This document shows positions 6,658-9,100 of a DNA stretch of 9,100 nucleotides, piece by piece (positions within the stretch are counted from its first letter, which is position 1; each line of letters starts with the position of its first letter). The notes under the pieces were generated by a model that saw nothing but the letters and a program-made list of their open reading frames with translations, made no database searches and was not told where the DNA came from. The DNA is taken from positions 89,575 through 98,674 of the forward strand of contig DUAT01000105.1 of assembly GCA_012960755.1 (NCBI GenBank). Reading direction: 5' to 3'. This DNA comes from Gammaproteobacteria bacterium. Its GTDB lineage: Bacteria > Pseudomonadota > Gammaproteobacteria > Pseudomonadales > Azotimanducaceae_A. Made by a program: the position numbers and the translations under genes.

Positions 6658-7688
6658 CTTCATCAGTGTGGCTAGTGAGCCTGCTGACACTGTTAGCGGG
6701 CTCAGTCACCATTTATGCCGAACAATATGACTGGCAACTACCTTCCGGCTTTCCAACACCGTTAGTTCCCGGCGACAATCCGATGACAGCAGCAAAGGTC
6801 AACCTTGGCCGAATGCTGTTTTATAATCCGGGCCTCTCGAGTACAGAAACAGTTTCCTGCGCCACCTGCCATCAACAGGTCCTCGCATTCTCAGACGGAT
6901 TAAAAACCCCGGTAGGTGAATCCGGTGATTCACTGGACCGCAGTGCAATGTCCCTGGTCAACCTGGCGTACCGGTTGAGTTTTGGTTGGACAAATCCGGG
7001 AAGACAACATCTTGAAGAACAGATGCTACGCCCGCTGTTTAGCGAAACACCAGTCGAGATGGGCGCCAGCCTGGCGAAACAACGCATTCTGTCCAGGCTG
7101 ATGAACGATGTGACTTACACCAGTTCTTTCCATAGGGCGTTCCCCGACGACGCCGACCCGGTAAGCTGGTCAAACATCATCAAGGCTATTGCCAGTTTTG
7201 AACGGACCCTGATTTCAGGCCAGTCAACTTATGATGCGTGGGTGTTTGCCGACGTACGTCCCGACGCTACAATCATCCGCGGTATGAATCTGTTTTTCTC
7301 TGCGCGCCTGGCCTGTGGAAGCTGCCACGGCGGAATCGGATTTAACAATGAATTCCATTTTCTGCCCGCCAGCCCGAAAACCAGCGAATCAAAGGCCCAG
7401 TTCCACGTCACCGGAACGAGCAGGGAGCAACAGGCTTTTAGAGCGCCAAGTCTTAGAAATATAGCGGTGACTTCACCCTATATGCACGACGGCAGGTTTG
7501 CAGATCTCGAGAATGTGATTGCTCATTACGCCAGTGGTCCGGCACCAGAGCATGGCCTGCAGGGGTTCTCTCTGTCTAATGTGGAACAGGGGGAATTGAT
7601 TCAGTTTCTCAATAGTCTGACGGACAAGACGTTTCTGGTAGACAAACGCCTGTCAGACCCCAGGCTGGAGGGTCAGGCGGTATACTAG
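6636..7688 (+). CDS. Di-heme cytochrome c peroxidase/MauG-type enzyme, MbnH-like subgroup
   Basis: The 350-residue periplasmic protein has a signal peptide (MATRR... to about IYAEQ) and two c-type heme sites, SCATCH (C75, C78, H79) and CGSCH (C227, C230, H231). Other family marks are LGRMLFYNPGLSSTETVSC, FRAPSLRN and PYMHDGRF. The segment GWTNPGRQHLEEQMLRPLFSETPVEMG resembles, from memory, the MbnH/MXAN_0977 di-heme group rather than classical CcpA; MbnH oxidises a tryptophan of its partner MbnP. A peroxidase role remains possible. I prefer the TTG start at 6636 because it supplies the positively charged signal-peptide N-terminus; the GTG at 6666 would lack it. No clear ribosome binding site is present, which fits coupling to the overlapping TPR gene. 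No MbnP homologue is present in the window. Confidence 0.87.
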   Translation: MATRRAIASSVWLVSLLTLLAGSVTIYAEQYDWQLPSGFPTPLVPGDNPMTAAKVNLGRMLFYNPGLSSTETVSCATCHQQVLAFSDGLKTPVGESGDSLDRSAMSLVNLAYRLSFGWTNPGRQHLEEQMLRPLFSETPVEMGASLAKQRILSRLMNDVTYTSSFHRAFPDDADPVSWSNIIKAIASFERTLISGQSTYDAWVFADVRPDATIIRGMNLFFSARLACGSCHGGIGFNNEFHFLPASPKTSESKAQFHVTGTSREQQAFRAPSLRNIAVTSPYMHDGRFADLENVIAHYASGPAPEHGLQGFSLSNVEQGELIQFLNSLTDKTFLVDKRLSDPRLEGQAVY

Positions 7689-7696
7689 GAGGCTGG

Positions 7697-8128
7697 TTAT
7701 CGCGTATAGGTTCTCGAGTGCACTTCTGCTCCACCGGAGTCTTTTGCCGAAAGAGTAAAACCATTTGCCGAAGCAGCGCTCACAACGTAAGTGACGCCAT
7801 CAACTGAGCTCCGCGGGTCCCATCCAATCTTTATTTTAAGTCCGTCAGCGTTATCGGGGTCAGCAGGATCATACTCTCCCTCCACGTAAGCACCGGTACT
7901 CATGCGGGCCTCTTCTTCAAATAGAATAATCGTGGTCATGTTGTTGTTTATCGCTGATATTTCTGCCGTGGCAATATAGTCGTTGTAAAAGGGTACGCTA
8001 AACATCATCAAGATGCCCATAACCGAGACCACGACCATCAATTCAATCAGACTCACCCCTGCCTGTTTCCACTGCTTGTTATGTGGCTGAAGCGACTGTT
8101 TACTTTCGTGATGAAGGTCTTCGCACAT
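7697..8128 (-). CDS. Type IV pilin-like protein with long leader
   Basis: The protein is a class-III (prepilin-type) precursor: a hydrophilic leader ends in KQAG, followed by VSLIELMVVVSVMGILMMF, the N-terminal helix that anchors and assembles pilins. The prepilin peptidase would cut after G24, giving Val rather than Phe at +1 and the conserved Glu at +5 (E29). The mature part is about 119 residues, acidic in the middle (YDPADPDNADG) and free of cysteine. I start at the ATG at 8128 because GGAGG (8136-8140) lies 7 nt upstream; the frame is open to ATGs at 8134 and 8158 (the latter with AAAGG further up), which would lengthen the leader to 26 or 34 residues. It lies downstream of pilA on the same strand, separated by a terminator, and ends 8 bp from the stop of the di-heme enzyme. 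It could be a minor pilin or a second major pilin. Confidence 0.82.
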   Translation of the reverse strand: MCEDLHHESKQSLQPHNKQWKQAGVSLIELMVVVSVMGILMMFSVPFYNDYIATAEISAINNNMTTIILFEEEARMSTGAYVEGEYDPADPDNADGLKIKIGWDPRSSVDGVTYVVSAASANGFTLSAKDSGGAEVHSRTYTR

Positions 8129-8178
8129 TGACATTCCTCCGACTTCTACATGTTTCATCTTATATGACCTTTGGATAA

Positions 8179-8220
8179 TTTATCTGATCTTCTTTTACTG
8201 ATCTTCCTGTACTAATCTTC
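8179..8220 (-). repeat. Three tandem 14-bp repeats upstream of the second pilin gene
   Basis: Three contiguous degenerate 14-bp units occupy 8179-8192, 8193-8206 and 8207-8220. On the minus strand they read GAAGATTAGTACAG, GAAGATCAGTAAAA and GAAGATCAGATAAA, so GAAGAT is invariant and the following YAG nearly so. They lie 51-92 bp upstream of the ATG at 8128, where a promoter or regulator site would be expected. Direct repeats of this kind often bind a regulator, but no known motif is recognised. Confidence 0.6.
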
Positions 8221-8256
8221 AAAAGAAGTACCGCCACAGACAAAGTCGACGGACAC

Positions 8257-8290
8257 AAAAAAACCGACGAGGTTGACCCTGGTCGGTTTC
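8257..8290 (-). terminator. Rho-independent terminator of the pilA-like gene
   Basis: On the minus strand the arms AAACCGAC (8289-8282) and GTCGGTTT (8268-8261) form an 8-bp stem around a 13-nt loop. The second arm runs into a T tract (8263-8257). The hairpin begins 35 bp after the pilA stop codon. It separates the two pilin genes, so the second pilin needs either its own promoter or readthrough. Confidence 0.85.
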
Positions 8291-8324
8291 CTTGTTTCAA
8301 AACCTGATTAGATCAGGATAACGA

Positions 8325-8756
8325 TTACGCTTCGTCGGCGGCTACAACAGCTGAAGTAACTACAGTTGTGTAATCCTGGTATGCAGGGCGAACAATATTA
8401 GTGGAAACACTGTTACCTGTCACACCGATTGTACCCTTGGTGTCATCGTGTGTTGCCGCGTAAGCAGGATCACCACCAGGTGCAAGTACACCCTGTGGAT
8501 TAAACAGTGCAATCCAACCGGGACCGTCAGTAGGTACAGTGGAGGCAAGTCCCAATGCGATTTGAGTATTGCCCTTAACATAAGTCGCACGCGCCGTTCT
8601 AATAGCATTCTCATACTGTGCGTTAACCTTTGTCATGTTGGCTGTCTTGATATAGTCCTGATAGGCAGGCAAGGCAACCGCGGCAAGGATACCGATAATC
8701 GCTACTACGATCATCAATTCGATCAAGGTAAAACCTTGTTGCAGCTTGTTGTTCAT
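8325..8756 (-). CDS. pilA: Type IV major pilin precursor (PilA-like)
   Basis: This 143-residue protein has the classic short prepilin leader MNNKLQQG followed by [27 protein letters not shown], with cleavage after G8, Phe at +1 and Glu at +5. This is the type IVa pilin signature, and the protein would be the main subunit of pili used for twitching, attachment or DNA uptake. The mature protein is about 135 residues and contains no cysteine, so the usual C-terminal disulfide-bonded loop is absent. The start is supported by GGAG (8763-8766) 6 nt upstream. A perfect sigma-54 promoter lies about 70 bp upstream and a Rho-independent terminator follows, so it is probably monocistronic and regulated by a PilS/PilR-type system. 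Calling it the major pilin is inferred from the promoter and leader. Confidence 0.9.
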   Translation of the reverse strand: MNNKLQQGFTLIELMIVVAIIGILAAVALPAYQDYIKTANMTKVNAQYENAIRTARATYVKGNTQIALGLASTVPTDGPGWIALFNPQGVLAPGGDPAYAATHDDTKGTIGVTGNSVSTNIVRPAYQDYTTVVTSAVVAADEA

Positions 8757-8826
8757 TTAAAACTCCAGTAATTTAATTTGGCAAACATATTTTCAGAACT
8801 ATCTTTCGAGTCCGTGGGGTAGTTAG

Positions 8827-8842
8827 AGCAATTGCCGTGCCA
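8827..8842 (-). promoter_or_regulatory. Sigma-54 (RpoN) promoter of pilA
   Basis: On the minus strand the sequence is TGGCAC, 5 bp, TTGCT, an exact match to the RpoN -24/-12 consensus with the correct spacing (-24 at 8842-8837, -12 at 8831-8827). The predicted start of transcription is about 8817, giving a leader of about 60 nt before the pilA ATG. Sigma-54 control of pilA through PilR is well established in related bacteria. Confidence 0.88.
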
Positions 8843-8941
8843 ATAACAATGAGTGCATATTCGACCATTCATCCTCCAAAACATCACCAACCATGACACT
8901 GCACGTCAGCTACGCGATTCCCGTGATTGATTGACGTCAGA

Positions 8942-8962
8942 ATGTGACAATTTTTGTCACAT
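8942..8962. promoter_or_regulatory. Palindromic site upstream of pilA, possible activator operator
   Basis: ATGTGACAA and TTGTCACAT form perfect 9-bp arms around a TTT spacer. The site centres about 135 bp upstream of the predicted pilA start, where bacterial enhancer-binding proteins such as PilR act on sigma-54 promoters. The TGTC core after a T tract is similar to reported PilR sites, as I recall them. The TGTGA/TCACA half-sites are 9 bp apart, not the 6 bp of CRP. The rest of the 8843-9026 region holds no gene; it also has a TGACGTCA palindrome (8932-8939) and two ACGGGGT direct repeats (8976-8982, 8989-8995). Confidence 0.5.
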
Positions 8963-9026
8963 CTTTGATGCCCAAACGGGGTCTCACGACGGGGTAATGC
9001 TTTTCGGCGACAGGCTGATACACTAA

Positions 9027-9100
9027 TGGACCCCAAGAATTGGACAGCGCTATAAGTGCTTTCCATGGTTACGCGGCCTTTAGTGCCGCAGTCTCATAAT
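9027..9100 (-). mobile_element. Probable terminus of an IS3-family insertion sequence (runs off window)
   Basis: The stretch from 9027, starting TGGACCCCAAGAATTGGACA, resembles the terminal inverted repeat of IS3-family elements (TG...CCCCAA..TTGGACA). Read on the minus strand it would be the right end, after the transposase stop. The other end and any target-site duplication are outside the window, so this is recognition of one end only. Confidence 0.5.
9069..9100 (-). CDS. Possible 3' end of an IS transposase (partial)
   Basis: Just inside the putative IS end, a minus-strand frame reads YETAALKAA then TAA (stop at 9069-9071). IS3-family OrfB proteins commonly end with a short tail of this kind close to the right inverted repeat. 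Only nine codons are visible, so the assignment rests on the neighbouring repeat and remains tentative. Confidence 0.35.
   Translation of the reverse strand, partial: YETAALKAA

Noticed and set aside
8129..8158. Earlier ATGs (8158, 8134) for the second pilin
   Set aside because: GGAGG is ideally spaced for the ATG at 8128; it is only 1 nt from the ATG at 8134. The 8158 start stays possible but would give an unusually long leader.
8193..8250. Sigma-54 promoter for the second pilin (TGGCGG-like sequence)
   Set aside because: The -12 GC element is missing at the required spacing.
8943..8961. CRP/FNR-type binding site
   Set aside because: The TGTGA and TCACA half-sites are separated by 9 bp rather than the 6 bp of CRP.
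8884..9066. 60-codon minus-strand open frame
   Set aside because: It spans the pilA upstream operator region and the IS-like end, has no recognisable protein features and no ribosome binding site.

Overview
The window looks like a piece of an aerobic, probably free-living gammaproteobacterial chromosome. The evidence is a short type IV pilin with a textbook sigma-54 promoter, ArfB, a di-heme MauG/MbnH-type enzyme, an AHL-lactonase-like exported hydrolase and a DedA-rhodanese fusion. Base composition is fairly even throughout. Genus cannot be read from the sequence.

Layout, left to right. 56-1378 (minus): arfB, then an exported metallo-beta-lactamase (MBL) fold protein of the N-acyl homoserine lactonase type. 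1440-2168 (plus): a PepSY-type membrane protein, facing a small Lin0512-family protein (2186-2524, minus). 2627-3604 (plus): a second exported MBL-fold hydrolase. 3637-5816 (minus): threonine synthase followed 18 bp later by a DedA-rhodanese fusion gene. 5947-7688 (plus): an exported TPR protein overlapping a di-heme cytochrome c peroxidase-like enzyme. 7697-8842 (minus): two pilin genes; the upstream one (pilA-like) has a sigma-54 promoter, a palindromic upstream site and a Rho-independent terminator. From about 9027 the sequence resembles the terminus of an IS3-family insertion element.

The most notable item is the DedA-rhodanese gene. Its rhodanese frame is interrupted by one TGA exactly at the second cysteine-like position of the active-site loop (Tyr-Cys-Ser-TGA-Pro-Asn-Glu). 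The frame continues intact for 48 more codons with a normal rhodanese C-terminus. A perfect 7-bp hairpin with a 5-nt loop begins 14 nt after the TGA, close to the geometry of a bacterial SECIS element. I read this as a candidate selenoprotein with a Cys-x-Sec motif. The same gene also carries a one-base frameshift in its DedA part, so decay of a pseudogene, or a sequencing error there, must be excluded.

Secondary points of interest are the MbnH-like enzyme with no MbnP partner but translationally coupled to a TPR protein, three tandem 14-bp repeats upstream of the second pilin, and two cysteine-free mature pilins.
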